Source of the DNA: Cycas panzhihuaensis
Lineage: Eukaryota > Cycadophyta
Length of the DNA stretch: 64,000 bases
Direction: 5' to 3'
Assembly (NCBI GenBank): GCA_023213395.1
Contig: CM041465.1
Location: 30,697,741-30,761,740 of the forward strand
Within the stretch, counting starts at the first letter, position 1. Each line of letters begins with the position of its first letter. Shown here piece by piece: positions 11,721 through 22,614 of this stretch. Made by a program: the position numbers and the translations under genes. The notes beneath the pieces are model-generated. The model did no database searches. It was given only the letters and a program-made list of their open reading frames with translations, and was not told where the DNA came from.

Positions 11721-12633
11721 GGACTATAAAAGTGATGGTAAAAAATGACCGATCACTATTTACAAATGGGAAATGTAATGAAGTAGTGTAGAAGAAGGAA
11801 GAAGAAGTGAGAATGGTTGCTCAAAGATGAAGGAGCAACTTAGAGAAAAGTCACCAACACTTGTGACAAATATTAACTGACGCAGGAATATGAGAAGAAC
11901 TATGATAAAAATTGGCCACTAACACTTGTGGCAAATATTAACTGACGCACAGGAATATGAGAAGCACTATGATTGTGATTACACTATGGATCACTTTTAC
12001 AAATAAGTAAGTGATCAATATACAAGATTGTAGGCCAATGTAGAAGTTGACATCATTAGGTTTACACAACTTGAAGCTCGAATGTAGGATGCGTAATCAA
12101 CCCAATAACCTCTAACTTGTGTCCAACGTGTAGTTGAGGTTGTTGAAGGGATGCCTAGGCTTCTAGTAGAATTAATTTGGCCTTCACCCATGATACCCGC
12201 AATCGTGCTTGGTGATGAAATCCAAGTCACAACGGAGCCCAGGTACTCCCAATCCTCACCCAGTTCACCAATGAGCAGCTATATACCTCCTCTAAAGAGT
12301 GGTACGTGCATACCCATGGCTATGACGGATATTGGATCGGGTATATTTTAATCTTGTATTAAAGTTTCGATTTTCGGTTGGTTATCGGGATGATCCCGAT
12401 TGAGGCACGATGGTATGGCTAACCAAACCTCACCAATATTCTGGTTTAGTCCAGACCCAACTTGAAACCCACACCTCCTTTATGGCACGGCATTCTGCCA
12501 ACCAAGGTATCTCAACCTTGGCGAGTGTGTGAACAGGTACAAGATGGCGGAAAATAGCGGACGTGATGCGTTCCTTTTAGGAAGAGTGAAAAGATTATCG
12601 AATTGCATCAAACGTACATTTAACTGAAAATAA

Positions 12634-12712
12634 TGCTTGCTTGGAGTGTTGTGGAGTGCTTGCTTGAAGTGCTTGCTTGAAGTGTCTTTGGAGTGCTTGC
12701 TTTGAGTGATTT
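12634..12712. repeat. Short tandem repeat in copia B leader
   Basis: Imperfect copies of a unit like GAGTGCTTGCTT recur five to six times with spacers (GCTTGCTTGGAGTG, GTGCTTGCTTGAA). Confidence 0.6.
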
Positions 12713-12871
12713 TAGAGTCTTTGAAATGCAATGCTCAATAAGTGAGTGAGGACACCGGATATTGCTCCGATCCAGGTGTTTTTTTTTTCTCACTTTTACA
12801 ATGGGCTTTTAAGCCTTATAAAAAGGAAGAAATTTTCATTTTTTTTTTTTTTGTTAATACAAAAAAGTACT

Positions 12872-13200
12872 CTTCACTAAATCTGCAATAACTTTCTCCC
12901 ACGATGTCGAAATGGAGTGCCGATTTTTGTGCCGCAAACTAGACTCGAGCTTCATCTTCGTAAAGTGGAATCAGTCCAAATGAGTTGGAACATTTTTGAC
13001 AGCCATAAAGTTAGGAAATTATATTTTTCCGAATTCTTACTAAAAATAACTGCTGTTCACTAAAACAGCAATAACTTCCTCATACGGCATCCAAATTAGG
13101 TGCCGGTTTTTGTCCGGAAAGTAGACTCGAGCCCCATCTTTGACAATTGGAATCACTTCAATTGGATCTCTGTAGAAGATTTTGCGAGACTGTGAAGTTC
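12872..13200. repeat. Diverged 183-bp tandem duplication in copia B leader
   Basis: Unit 1 starts at 12872 (CTTCACTAAATCTGCAATAA) and unit 2 at 13055 (GTTCACTAAAACAGCAATAA). They share blocks such as GGTGCCGRTTTTTGT and GTAGACTCGAGC. Divergence is much higher than between the LTRs, so the duplication predates this insertion. Confidence 0.7.
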
Positions 13201-13693
13201 AAGAATCAAATTGAATTTCGCAGAAATTTCAGCTTTCTAATCTCTCATTAACACATGATACCATATGAAATTTCCATCATTTTTGATCACGGGATCCCAA
13301 TATGGGCAAGGTGAGAGCATACAATGATAGATATTTTAAATGGCTCAAAATTCTTTAAAAAATGGGTAAAACTCCCTTACAATCATTCTTCTAAATCTTT
13401 GGAAAAATTTACAAAGATTTCCCTTGTTAAATGGACAAAAAAGGGAAAAGAAAAGAAGAATGGGATAGCATAAATGGTCACCAAAGGATTGGAATCCTTG
13501 GGCCTTACAACTCCTTGTATTATGCTTCCAAACCTGCAAAAGAGAAAGGAAAGGAAAACAATACAAATATGCTATCATAATAACTTGAAAATATTTCTAA
13601 ATTCACTTTCACAATCTCCTTCACCACATGGATTGTGGGGGAGAAGGAAGTGATGGCTCCATTGCAAGTGCAAGTGGGGAATATGAAGGAAGC

Positions 13694-13707
13694 AAGCTCT
13701 AATACCA
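13694..13707 (-). other. Primer-binding site of copia B
   Basis: Minus strand TGGTATTAGAGCTT lies two bases inside the 5' LTR and matches the initiator-Met tRNA primer type with one mismatch in the first 12 bases. Confidence 0.85.
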
Positions 13708-13709
13708 CA

Positions 13710-14008
13710 TGAAAAGAGTGGATCTATCCTTCATCTCCATGCACTAAACACAAAGGCAAACATGGGAGCAAGAGAGACTTGAGAGAAAGAAAGTAGCTCT
13801 CACAAAATGGGGAGGTAAAAAGAAGAATCTCCTCCATTGAGCTTTACTTTTATATTGAGAGAGGGAGCATTTGGGTTAGGTGAAATGAAATTACACATAA
13901 TGCACATGAAAGTGCATTTCACTTAAGTGATCTAATTTAAAGTTCACTTAAGACCCTTTTTCGAAATAATCAACTAATGTAATGACCTTATGTCATTAAC
14001 CCTTTTCA
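13710..14008 (-). repeat. Copia B 5' LTR
   Basis: 299 bp, the promoter-bearing LTR for minus-strand transcription. Identical by eye to the 3' LTR, implying recent integration. Confidence 0.95.
13847..13854 (-). promoter_or_regulatory. TATA box in copia B LTR
   Basis: The minus strand reads TATAAAAG within CAATATAAAAGTAAAGC, a good TATA element in the middle of the LTR. Copies occur at 6662-6669 and 61462-61469. Confidence 0.6.
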
Positions 14009-14013
14009 CATAC

Positions 14014-14830
14014 AATGCACTCTTAAATCATACATTACATCAGATCTTGGATAAATTGACAATCATAGCTACAAATAGCAAAGAAGACATGATTGTTCCA
14101 GCTTCGGAGGATGAGGCAATGAGTCGGCAGTCTCATATCAGAAATCAGACCGTTAAAAAATATTTCAGTCCTCAGATAACTCCCATTAATACTGAGAATG
14201 AAGCTATTAGAAAATACCTTAATGAATATTGCAATTTGACCCTTGAAGAACAGAAGATAGTGGGTTTTCAAGCATACTTCAACTGTTTACAAAGTATTCA
14301 AACACGGAAAAATAAAAAGTTAGAAAAGATTACAACGTTTTAGTATGGAGCAAAAATCACATGAGCTGAGAGTGTGGATACAACAAATGGAAAACTATTT
14401 CCGCTTAATGGAAATTGAGTCGGCAGAGCAAGTTCCATTAGCCACCCTACACATGGATGGGATAGCATGTGAATGGTGGCAGTGTCTTGAACGAACCTCT
14501 TTTCGAGATCAACTACCTACCTGGAAGGAATTCGTGCGTTTATTTATTGAGCGATTTGAAATCGTATCAAATCGCGATTGTTATTGTGAGTTACGAAAAT
14601 TAAAGCAAATTGGTTCTGTGGAAGAATATAGTGCAACATTCACGAGGTTAAGCTATGTGCTAGAAGATATTCCAACTAATCGACTTATCCAGTTATATAT
14701 AGATGGTCTGATAACAGAGATCCAAGCTGATGTTAAAATTCAAGAACCCAAGGACCCTAACAAGGCAATATAGTTAGCCAAAATACATGAAGATAAACAT
14801 AAGGTTTTACGCAAAACAGGCACAGATCTC
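14014..14830 (+). pseudogene. gag: Gag of the gag-protease element
   Basis: The frame 14014-14343 ends in a stop, and the next frame 14345-14773 carries the gypsy-type gag core: WIQQMENYFRLMEI, ACEWWQCLERTSF, LPTWKEFVRLFIERFE and a later YIDGL motif (about 14370-14720). This is the capsid-forming domain typical of Ty3/gypsy. A TAG at 14771 and the 14342 stop break the frame. The copia B insertion lies just upstream, in the leader. Confidence 0.85.
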
Positions 14831-14949
14831 TATATTCCTCCACCTAGTCGACATGATCTTTTACCAAGTGTTCAACATAGACACGTATCAGTCAACTCGA
14901 ATCGACCTGCTAAACCAATCATTCAAGAAACAAAAACAGAGCAAGAAGA

Positions 14950-15796
14950 GTTAAGAAGAAGAAACCTATACTTCAGATGTGAGGAGAAGTGGGAACCTGG
15001 GCATAAATGTCAAAAGAACCAATTATATACAATCAGACTACTGCCAGATGAAAATATTGATGAAGAAGAACAAGGATCAGAAAATAATCAAGGAAATTGT
15101 TATAATGCAGAACATCAAGAGAGCTACAGTAATCTCGAAGTTGACCATCCGCAAATGTCACTATCATTTATGAGCAGTTTTAATCCATCAAATACCTTAA
15201 AATTACGGGGATCTATCAAAAATCAAGTTGTAACAATCTTGATAGATTCAGGTAGCACACATAATTTTATAGATCAAAACTGTGCACAACAACTGAGGCT
15301 ATTCCCATTAAGGACTCCTCGTTTTCACGTCGTTGTTGGAGGAAGACAGGTAATCTCTGGCCAAGGTATAATGAAGAACCTTAAACTCACGTTAAAAGGC
15401 GTCATTATTATAGAAGATTTCTACGTCGTCGAGGTAGGAGGTGTAGATATTATGTTGGGCAGTCAATGGCTCAGAACACTTAGAACCTTTGAAATGAATA
15501 TTCATGAACAATTTATGCGATTTAAGAACGAAGGAAGAATCATCACGTTATCGGGAAAAGGATTGAACAAAACTAAAATCATACCACGCAAGGATCAGGG
15601 TAAAGAAGTTAAGAAGCAACCACAAGCATTCCAAAAACACAGCAGAGATTTTCAACTCGAAGAATCTCCCAATAAATACCTGCAACATCCGTCTAATCAC
15701 CTAATGGACTCTACTACAATGAAGGACATCGTATGCTTAAGGGACTGCAATCGTTCGACTATGTTTTGTGGGCGAAACATTTTAAGAGGGAGGAAT
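14950..15796 (+). pseudogene. Zinc knuckle and aspartic protease of the gag-protease element
   Basis: A knuckle-like FRCEEKWEPGHKC lies at about 14973-15010. The protease is in an open frame from 15155 to the 3' LTR. It has VTILIDSGSTHNFID with the active-site DSG (about 15240), a GGVDIMLGSQWL flap/C-terminal motif (about 15440-15470), and about 220 residues in total. It matches the retropepsin-like protease of plant gypsy elements. Instead of running into RT, the frame ends at the purine tract and 3' LTR, the hallmark of a pol deletion. Confidence 0.85.
15784..15796 (+). other. Polypurine tract of the gag-protease element
   Basis: AAGAGGGAGGAAT lies directly before the 3' LTR and sets the plus orientation. 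Confidence 0.85.
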
Positions 15797-16053
15797 TGTT
15801 ATGAACCTCCTTAAACAAAAGGGTTTAATTACTTGCTTAAATGAATAGGTGCTATTGAACGGACACAACCTTCCGTGAAAGGGGCCTAATATGCATATAA
15901 AATTGGTTCCAAATGTAATGTAGACATCATTCATCTTTTATTAATCAAACATATGGTCTTTTGACTATTTTTATCTACTCAGTTGCTCTTGTGCTCACGT
16001 GTACTCTCTGGAATCTGGTGATTGGGTTCCAGTTACGAACAAGGTTCGTAACA
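15797..16053 (+). repeat. 3' LTR of the gag-protease element
   Basis: 257 bp, TGTTATGAAC to TTCGTAACA, followed by target duplication CTTTT. Confidence 0.92.
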
Positions 16054-16058
16054 CTTTT

Positions 16059-17022
16059 ACACTATTTTCTAGGATTACAAATTTGTCAAACTGATTCTGA
16101 AATAACGATATTGCAACCTAAATATATTTTAGACTTAATCAAATGATTTAATATGGAAAATGCTACATTAGCTCCAAATCCTTTGCAATCAAGTATTAAA
16201 CTATCCATTGATTGTTCCACACCACTTTGTGATCCTACAACATATCAATAGCTTATAGGCAGTCTCATTTACCTAACTCACACCCATCTTGATATCTCCT
16301 ATGCTATTGCTTTATGCTCCAGATATATGTAAAATCCTCACGAGTCTCACTGGAAAGCAGCGAAATGGATTTTAAGATATCTACAAGGTACAACATTCTA
16401 TGGCCTAACCTATAATTCTTGCAAGAATAACCTAAAATTAATAGGTTATACAGAGTCAAATTGTGCAGGAGACTCTGGTGACCGTAACATTCTATGGCCT
16501 AACGTATAATTCTTGCAAGAATAACCTAAAATTAACAGGTTATACAGATTCAAATTGGGCAGGAGACTCTGGTGATCGTAAATCTACAACCGATTATGGT
16601 TTCTTTTTAAAGTCTTTACCAATTACTTGGTCCAGCAAAAAGATGCAAACCTTAGCCTTATCCACAACTGAAGCTAAATATCGAGCTCTTGTTGAAGCCC
16701 ACAAAGAATCACTCTGGACTAAATCCCTTTTAAGTGAGCTTGGTTTATTTCCTAACTCATCCATTGAACTTTATGTTGATAATCAAGGAGCCATATGTAT
16801 TGCTACTAATCTTGTTGCCCATTTAAGGACATAACATATAGAATTACATCAACATTTTATACGTGATCTTGTAAATGATGAAACTATTCACTTGTCTTAT
16901 TGTCCTATAGATGTGCAGATTGCAGATATTCTTACAAAGCCATTGACTGAAGTTAAGTTTTTAAAGCTTCGAGATTTATTGAAGATTGAAGAACTCTCCA
17001 TCAAAGGGGGATCAACATGCTG
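16059..17022 (+). pseudogene. pol: copia A reverse transcriptase end and RNase H
   Basis: This continues the RT broken at 4397: HYFLGLQICQ, SLIYLTHTHLDISYAI, HWKAAKWILRYLQGTT. RNase H follows with GYTDSNWAGDSGDRKSTTDY (16536 onward), ALSTTEAKYRALVEA, YVDNQGAI and the C-terminal IADILTKPLTEVKF. Stops at 16144, 16249 and 16330 and a 94-bp tandem duplication disrupt it. The frame ends just before the purine tract at 17071. Confidence 0.9.
16393..16580 (+). repeat. 94-bp tandem duplication inside copia A RNase H
   Basis: Unit 1 16393-16486 and unit 2 16487-16580 both start ACATTCTATGGCCTAAC and differ at about six positions. It repeats the GYT(D/E)SN catalytic segment and shifts the frame (94 is not a multiple of 3). 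Confidence 0.85.
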
Positions 17023-17078
17023 AAGACTTCTTTATCTTTTATACCATATATTGTACAAAAGATAACATTAAAGGGGGA

Positions 17079-17471
17079 TGTTAATGTTATGCCCTAATGT
17101 TATCCTTTTTATTTAATTAAGATTATTGTATTATTACAAAAGTTCGGTGATTTAGCCAACTGTCCAAATCAACGAACTTCTCTCCCATTTATTCCAGAAT
17201 CTTTCACACATTGAGTGGCTGGAAGATTAGGGAGACAGGATATCGTTGGTACGTAGGTAGAAGGTTCTGTTCAGTTAGAGAGGGAGGATGAGATCCTCAA
17301 CCTACTCCCATGTATATTCACTATTATTATCTTAATATTATACTTATTTTAGAGGTGGTTTTTTATCCCCTAAAGGGGTTTTCCACCTGCCATATCTAGT
17401 GTACCTGTGTATAACTCTGAATGGTTTGCTTTCTTATACATTAATTTACTGTTTGCACCCTCTCTCCAACA
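17079..17471 (+). repeat. Copia A 3' LTR (probable)
   Basis: It begins TGTTAATGTTATG right after the purine tract AAGGGGGA (17071-17078) and the RNase H C-terminus. The end at CTCCAACA is inferred from the TG...CA rule; the 5' partner is outside the window, so the length of 393 bp is provisional. Confidence 0.7.
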
Positions 17472-19179
17472 AAGATATTAACCCTGATAGAAGAATCGTT
17501 TGCGCATTTTATCTCTGTTAATTTCTCTGATGATGGATTCTCCTTTTTCGTCGACAGCCGCAGATTTATGTATGGCGGATTGCAAAATTTGTGTAGATAA
17601 AGATCCAATAGAGCAGGGTTGACGACAGAACAAGTAGAGTGATTGAACCAACGACAGAAATGTCAACAACGATTGACTATCATTTATGACTTCGATGGCT
17701 TTCTTGTGATGTCCTTGCAATGGCACCTCTTCCTCACATACCATAGATTTGTGCAAGTAGATATTTGTAATAGGCTCTGAACTTGGGTTTTTGGTTTTGT
17801 GTTATTATGGTTATTGATTCCTGGTAGCCTCTTCGGTATGCCCCTTGACTACGACACTTACTTCCTTTGTCATGTCAAACAATAGTTCAATTCTGAACTA
17901 TAACGAATAAATTTCCTCTCTTTATTCAACCAAGATTTCAGAGAGACAACTTGGTAATTGGCATTAATTAAATTCTCCACAGGTTAAACCCTAACGCATG
18001 GCTGTAGGCTGTAAAATCGACGGGTGCCATAATCCTCTCCTTCTTTACAAATTATGAGTAGGCATTAAGCCTTCAAGCATCTTCTTCTCATCTGTGAGCA
18101 AGATAGGTTCACTTTTCTTCACATCTGGGTTGATTTATCTCTGCACCTAGGGCATTTCATATCGTAGCTATAGGGTTTCTTTCTTTTGGCCACAGTGGCC
18201 CTTTTTCTTTGTACTGAAGTGGTAGCCTTCATACATGATCTCAAACATCTGGGAGCAGGGTTTTCCACGAATGAAAACTAATCACGGACATGACAGTCAA
18301 GACAGAAAATTATTCACGGTCCAATAGATCATGGATGGAAATCTATTCCACATAAATGACGAACAGACAGATTAATGACAGGTCTGACAAACGTATGGCA
18401 TAATTTCTACAATTGCTCCAATGATTATGATATTAACACTTGTGGTGGAATAATATCAACAGCTATAGTCATCTTCTGTTTTTCTCCATGCAGACGGGCA
18501 ACTGTCACTTTTGCAAATGCAACTGCCTTCATTTTCCACTTCTCAATCTTCCCGACAGAGTCTTCCATAGATCTTATTCAATGGGATCTCTTTCAACACC
18601 TGAAGTTTCTCTGGACAACGGTCTCTTCTTCCACAGTTGTGGCTATTTCTTCGATCTCATCACAGATGGGATGTCAATTTATCTATGGGAGGGACGCTTT
18701 AGGTAGGCATATTTGTCAATAGGCAATGGTTTGTTTCTTCATGTTTTTAATACCACATGATATTATCCTTCTTAGCAGATAATATTCTTATGGCAGAATT
18801 TTATGAACTTGGTAATTAATTCTAGATTTCATCATTCAAATTCTCAACAATTTTCAACACAAACCCTAACAAGACCAAAACCTTCACTTTTTCGTACAAC
18901 CAAAATTCAATGGCTAACAAATTCTATATCATCACCAGCTTTCTTTAACAGATTAAACCTTGGCAAATAACTTTCTTCACATAACAAGGTAAGGGGACAA
19001 CATTACCTGATAATAGCTCTATCTTGCATCAATGCTTGACACAACTTGGGACAACGATGGCCTTAGGACTTTACCTTCCAAAATTAGATTCTCAATTTGG
19101 CAATCGACTCTACGGAGCCACCTCCACACACATCAATAAAATGGTGAACTTGCACAAGGATGAGCTTAACAAGCAACCT
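17472..19179. other. Unassigned DNA, probable leader of a minus-strand LTR element
   Basis: No protein family is recognised on either strand. It lies directly internal to the primer site at 19180-19191, so it may be the 5' untranslated leader of that element, cut on the left by copia A. An open frame at 18375-18722 (115 codons) shows no domain and overlaps another frame, so I do not call it a gene. Confidence 0.45.
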
Positions 19180-19191
19180 GCTCTGATACCA
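19180..19191 (-). other. Primer-binding site, perfect tRNA-iMet type
   Basis: The minus strand reads TGGTATCAGAGC immediately next to an LTR terminus. The 12-base match is perfect. Confidence 0.85.
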
Positions 19192-19587
19192 TGTAGAAAT
19201 ATTCAAAGAGATCATCCAATATTTAAGAACAATAAAATAAATATCATGAACATAATATCATAACATTAACTCAATATGAAAATGTCTGCATCATAAGGAC
19301 AACATAACAATAACATCATAATGAACTCCATCTTGACTCAATGTCTACCATTCTACCTCAATCACTTATTTATAGATCATAAGTGAGAGAGCGTAGGATG
19401 ACTTGTGTTACATGTGGGACAAATGACCTCTAACACAACCAATGACATAACACCTATTTATTGACCAATAACCTAATGACCACTTACTTGCACAAATGTG
19501 CATTATATTAACATTATAATATCGACCCCTAGATATGACATTCACCTAAACACTTTGGATACTTACACAAGACATTAACTTCTAACA
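19192..19587 (-). repeat. LTR (element C), 396 bp
   Basis: On the plus strand it runs from TGTAGAAATATTC to CTTCTAACA, i.e. TGTTAGAAG...TTCTACA on the minus strand. The primer site abuts its left edge, so it is a 5' LTR of a minus-strand element whose interior lies to the left. No second copy of this LTR is in the window. Its right flank is the broken copia at 19588-22840, into which it probably inserted. Confidence 0.75.
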
Positions 19588-19807
19588 ATCTGTGTAATAT
19601 GTACCTGAGGGGACTCCTTATTGTGATTTTATCATATTGTATAGTTGAGTTGGGTCCACCACCTTTGTCGATATGTTGGCCAATAGTATTGTTGTAAATA
19701 CTCATGGTATACTTATAAATTAAGCACTACACATCTCATTTGTGCATTGGAAGTTTATTGATGCGGAAGCTTTGTCGGAATAGAGCTGCACAGTGCAACC
19801 AATTTGT

Positions 19808-20456
19808 TCATAGCCATTTGCTCAATATATTTGCTCTAATGTTTCGTATTTCATTTGTTTTGTTCAGTTTTATTGTTGAATGCACGTTGAATCTAGATCT
19901 TGATGCTAATCTAACAAATTCCTCCACCATTTTCAACCTTTTTAGAAGTGCGATGCTTTTGTAATTAAGGTGACCTAGGCGATCATGCCATAGCTTACTC
20001 ACATCATTTACACTGACAACAAAAGCATAGGACTTCTTCTGGGATTGAAACTTTTCAAACATTCAAAAATGATCTCTAACTTTCCTAGTAGTAATGATAA
20101 AGAGTTTCTATTCAGGATCCTTTATCAGACATCTGTCATTATAAAGCTCCACCTTCATTCCTTGATTGCGGATTTCTTGGGCCAAAAGTAAATTTAATTA
20201 CATCTTGGTTACATCATAGAACTTTAAACTTGGTTACATCATAGAACTTTAAACTTACCACTTGCCAAGGAATCATCGCCAACACCTTCAATTGGTAACA
20301 CATGAGCATCTCCAAGGATAATGTCAACACCACTATGATCTGCACTCCATGCATCAAAGTTATGCTTATGGAAAGAGATGTGCTTCTGTGCTCTAGAGTC
20401 CAACATCCAATAGTCTTTCTGACTTGACTCGACTGACAAGGCTGACACTCTGACAC
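19808..20456 (-). pseudogene. pol: copia C2 protease and pre-integrase domain
   Basis: The protease start reads DYWMLDSRAQKHISFHK (about 20350-20410); the active site is DSRA where copia proteases have DSGA, which would abolish activity. The continuation DIILGDAHVLPIEGVG is typical of copia PR. The pre-integrase segment LWHDRLGHLNYKSIALLKRL follows at about 19930-20020. A 26-bp block TGGTTACATCATAGAACTTTAAACTT is directly duplicated at about 20203-20252. Confidence 0.85.
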
Positions 20457-20499
20457 AGTGTGTTGCTATGCTCTTCCCTTTATCATCTTGGCTAACTTT

Positions 20500-21292
20500 G
20501 CATTTGTCTCGTCTCTTGAACCAACAATTCTTTTCTTTGTGGCCTTCCTTCTTGCAGAAGTTACATTTGCTAGTAAATTTCTTCTTTTCTTGAGACTCTT
20601 GCCTAGACCTTTATGTGAACTTCTCCTCTTAAACGACCTCTCTCCTCTGCGTCTTCATGACTAAGGCCTGACTTGACTTGGAACCTCCAAGCATCCCATG
20701 ATGTTTTAACTTGCTTCCTCTGCTAGAATAAGATTCTTTATGCCATCAAACAACTCTGCCTCCATTACCTCATCTCTACCATATATGGTCTGGAAAGTGG
20801 CAAAAGCAATTGGCAGCTTTGACATGATTATTGCAAACAAAAACACATCATCAATCGAATTTGCCTTCAACTCTTCTAGTTTATTCTTCAAGTCAGTGAC
20901 TTTATTCAGGTAGGTGTTTATGTTGTTCTCATCATCTACTCTAGAATCAAGAGGGTCCAACATTAAAGCTAGACGTCTATTCATCTTCTTCTTCTCAAAA
21001 ATTTCACACAATTTTGTTTAGATTTCGTTTAGCTGATCAAGGTTATGGACCAATGCCCTTTGGTCTGGCGTCGGTGACAGTTTCTACAATTCGATGGCCA
21101 TAAACTACTTCTCTTAAAGTCGTACACGTTCTTTATGGTCAAGCGAGATCACATCCACTTTTGCCTTAGTTATTGCTTAGAGTTGATTCACCATCAATAT
21201 TAACTCCGTGTTAGCCTTCTACTCGTTGAAATTGTTGCCATTAAAGATAACTTTGAGCATCACACGATCCATCTCGAGAAATAGACTTCAAA
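20500..21292 (-). pseudogene. gag: copia C2 Gag and zinc-knuckle region
   Basis: The Gag begins near 21287 with MDRVMLKVIFNG. An uninterrupted stretch 21011-20706 carries FEKKKMNRRLALMLDPLD, INTYLNKVTDLKNKL and MSKLPIAFATFQTIY, the copia Gag (UBN2-like) core. The 5' third contains several TAG/TAA codons. The knuckle and basic region (20500-20640) is scrambled. Confidence 0.85.
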
Positions 21293-22601
21293 AAATGAGT
21301 TAATATTACCTAACTACTAGACTCATAGTCTTCCGGGCAATACCCATGTCACTGTGATTACCTCTTTCTTAGGCACACTCATCGTGGCACATCAAACAAT
21401 GATTATGCACATCAAAACAAGCCACCTATTGTCCACCTATCACCAACAAACTTAAAAAATCATCCTTAAAATACTAAAAAAAGGCTCAAATATGACTTAG
21501 GATGCCTTAGAATATGCTCCAAATAAAAGAGATTGTATCACTATGGTGGGTGTACAGTCCTCCAAGTCAGATCCAATCAATAAATGGCTCAAAATGCTCT
21601 CAAAAGGACTTCACAAAGCTTCACCAATGAATAACATGAATGATTAATGATATAAAAGGCTTTTTATAAGGTCACTTTTGTGAGGAATATGCCAAAAGGC
21701 ATATTCTTAAGAGTTACAACTTTTCACTAAGGTCGCACACCTTATAACTCAACGCACATGGTAGAATTCAACTTGCATATGTTTATTTTCATCAATTAAG
21801 GCTTAGACTTAGTAAAATATAATCAATAATGTCGTTTGAAATCTCCATTGTCAACGGTCCAAGTCTAAAGAGGCGTGGCTGCCGCAAACCACACGCAGGT
21901 TGACTGAGTAGTATATTGATCAAAAAATGTCTTACAGCGGGTAAGAACAATCCCTACGCAGCCCAACACTCATACAAGAGGCCGTACAAACCAAATCCAA
22001 CCAACAATAACACATACGGTTGCAAACAAAGGTGGGCGCACACTTATAAAGTTGCTCGCCTTTCAGTACTCATCCAAACACATTAATAAATCAAAGCTAT
22101 AGATACCAATGCTACCCAACACTTTTATTAAGAGTAGAAAACCACCTTTACAGGTTCCAATCTTGCCCTTAAATGAGATATATGATTTTTTGATGAAAAA
22201 CAGTTATGTTTTATATCAAATTCAGTGGTGCTTTGTTAAGAACAGGGCCAACTTACTTGTATGATGCTTTGGCTGTCCTCACCATTGTTGAGTCTCCATC
22301 AGAACATGCTCCGCTGGCCTCAAGCAGTGCCATAGTTTACCTGCCAGCTTCAAATGACCCCCAACGAGCCAACTCACTTTACAGAAATGGCTTGAACATC
22401 TGAATTTTGACCCCAACAATGCCTTATCCTCGTTGATAGGTGAATTTCACCTCCTCAACTACCATTAACCATTGTGCCTACTCTTGCAAGTTGTTGGAGA
22501 AGATAAGTCCTCAAGAAACTCTTGGGTTTAGATGGCATCACCCGACAACCAACGATTTCACCACTATGCCTGATTCTAGCCTCAGCTATGTAGGACCCTA
22601 C
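21293..22601 (-). other. Copia C2 leader
   Basis: 1.3 kb between the primer site and Gag with no coding signature; comparable in length to the leader of copia D (29913-31351). Confidence 0.55.
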
Positions 22602-22614
22602 GTCTTTGATACCA
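22602..22614 (-). other. Primer-binding site of copia C2
   Basis: The minus strand TGGTATCAAAGAC directly abuts an LTR end (CTTAACA). It has one mismatch in the first ten bases to the initiator-Met type. Confidence 0.7.

Larger units (their letters stand above)
11721..13693 (-). other. Copia B untranslated leader
   Basis: About 2 kb between the primer site and gag with no coding signature. It holds the two repeat structures listed separately and T-runs near 12780 and 12840. Confidence 0.6.
6525..14008 (-). mobile_element. Ty1/copia element B, recent insertion
   Basis: LTRs at 6525-6823 and 13710-14008 begin TGAAAAG and end CTTTTCA on the plus strand. They read identical over all 299 bases. 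The 5-bp target duplication CATAC lies at 6520-6524 and 14009-14013. Polypurine tract next to the left LTR and primer site next to the right LTR show minus orientation. Coding order from right to left is gag, nucleocapsid, protease, integrase, RT, RNase H. All reading frames are broken despite the identical LTRs. A relative of the same family lies at 60848-61605 in the opposite orientation. Confidence 0.95.
4398..16053 (+). mobile_element. Gag-protease-only LTR element (TR-GAG-like), carrying nested copia B
   Basis: LTRs at 4398-4652 and 15797-16053 begin TGTTATGAAC and end GTAACA. Target duplication CTTTT lies at 4393-4397 and 16054-16058, inside the RT gene of copia A. A tRNA-iMet-like primer site follows the left LTR and a purine tract precedes the right LTR, giving plus orientation. 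The interior encodes only Gag, a zinc knuckle and an aspartic protease. No RT, RNase H or integrase lies between the protease and the 3' LTR. This fits the published plant class of terminal-repeat retrotransposons with GAG domain, which depend on a relative for pol. Confidence 0.85.
3194..17471 (+). mobile_element. Ty1/copia element A (5' end lost, split by nested insertions)
   Basis: The copia coding sequence is present as 3194-4397 (integrase tail and RT) and resumes at 16054 (RT end and RNase H), then a purine tract and 3' LTR. The gap is exactly the gag-protease element 4398-16053 with its CTTTT target duplication. The 5' LTR, gag and most of integrase are replaced by the family-G gypsy copy at 53-3193 or lie left of the window. 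Confidence 0.9.

Noticed and set aside
18375-18722. 115-codon open frame
   Set aside because: No recognisable domain, overlapping alternative frame, and lies in probable element leader.
19192-19587. Solo LTR
   Set aside because: A perfect primer site lies directly at its edge and the flanking pentamers do not match as a target duplication.
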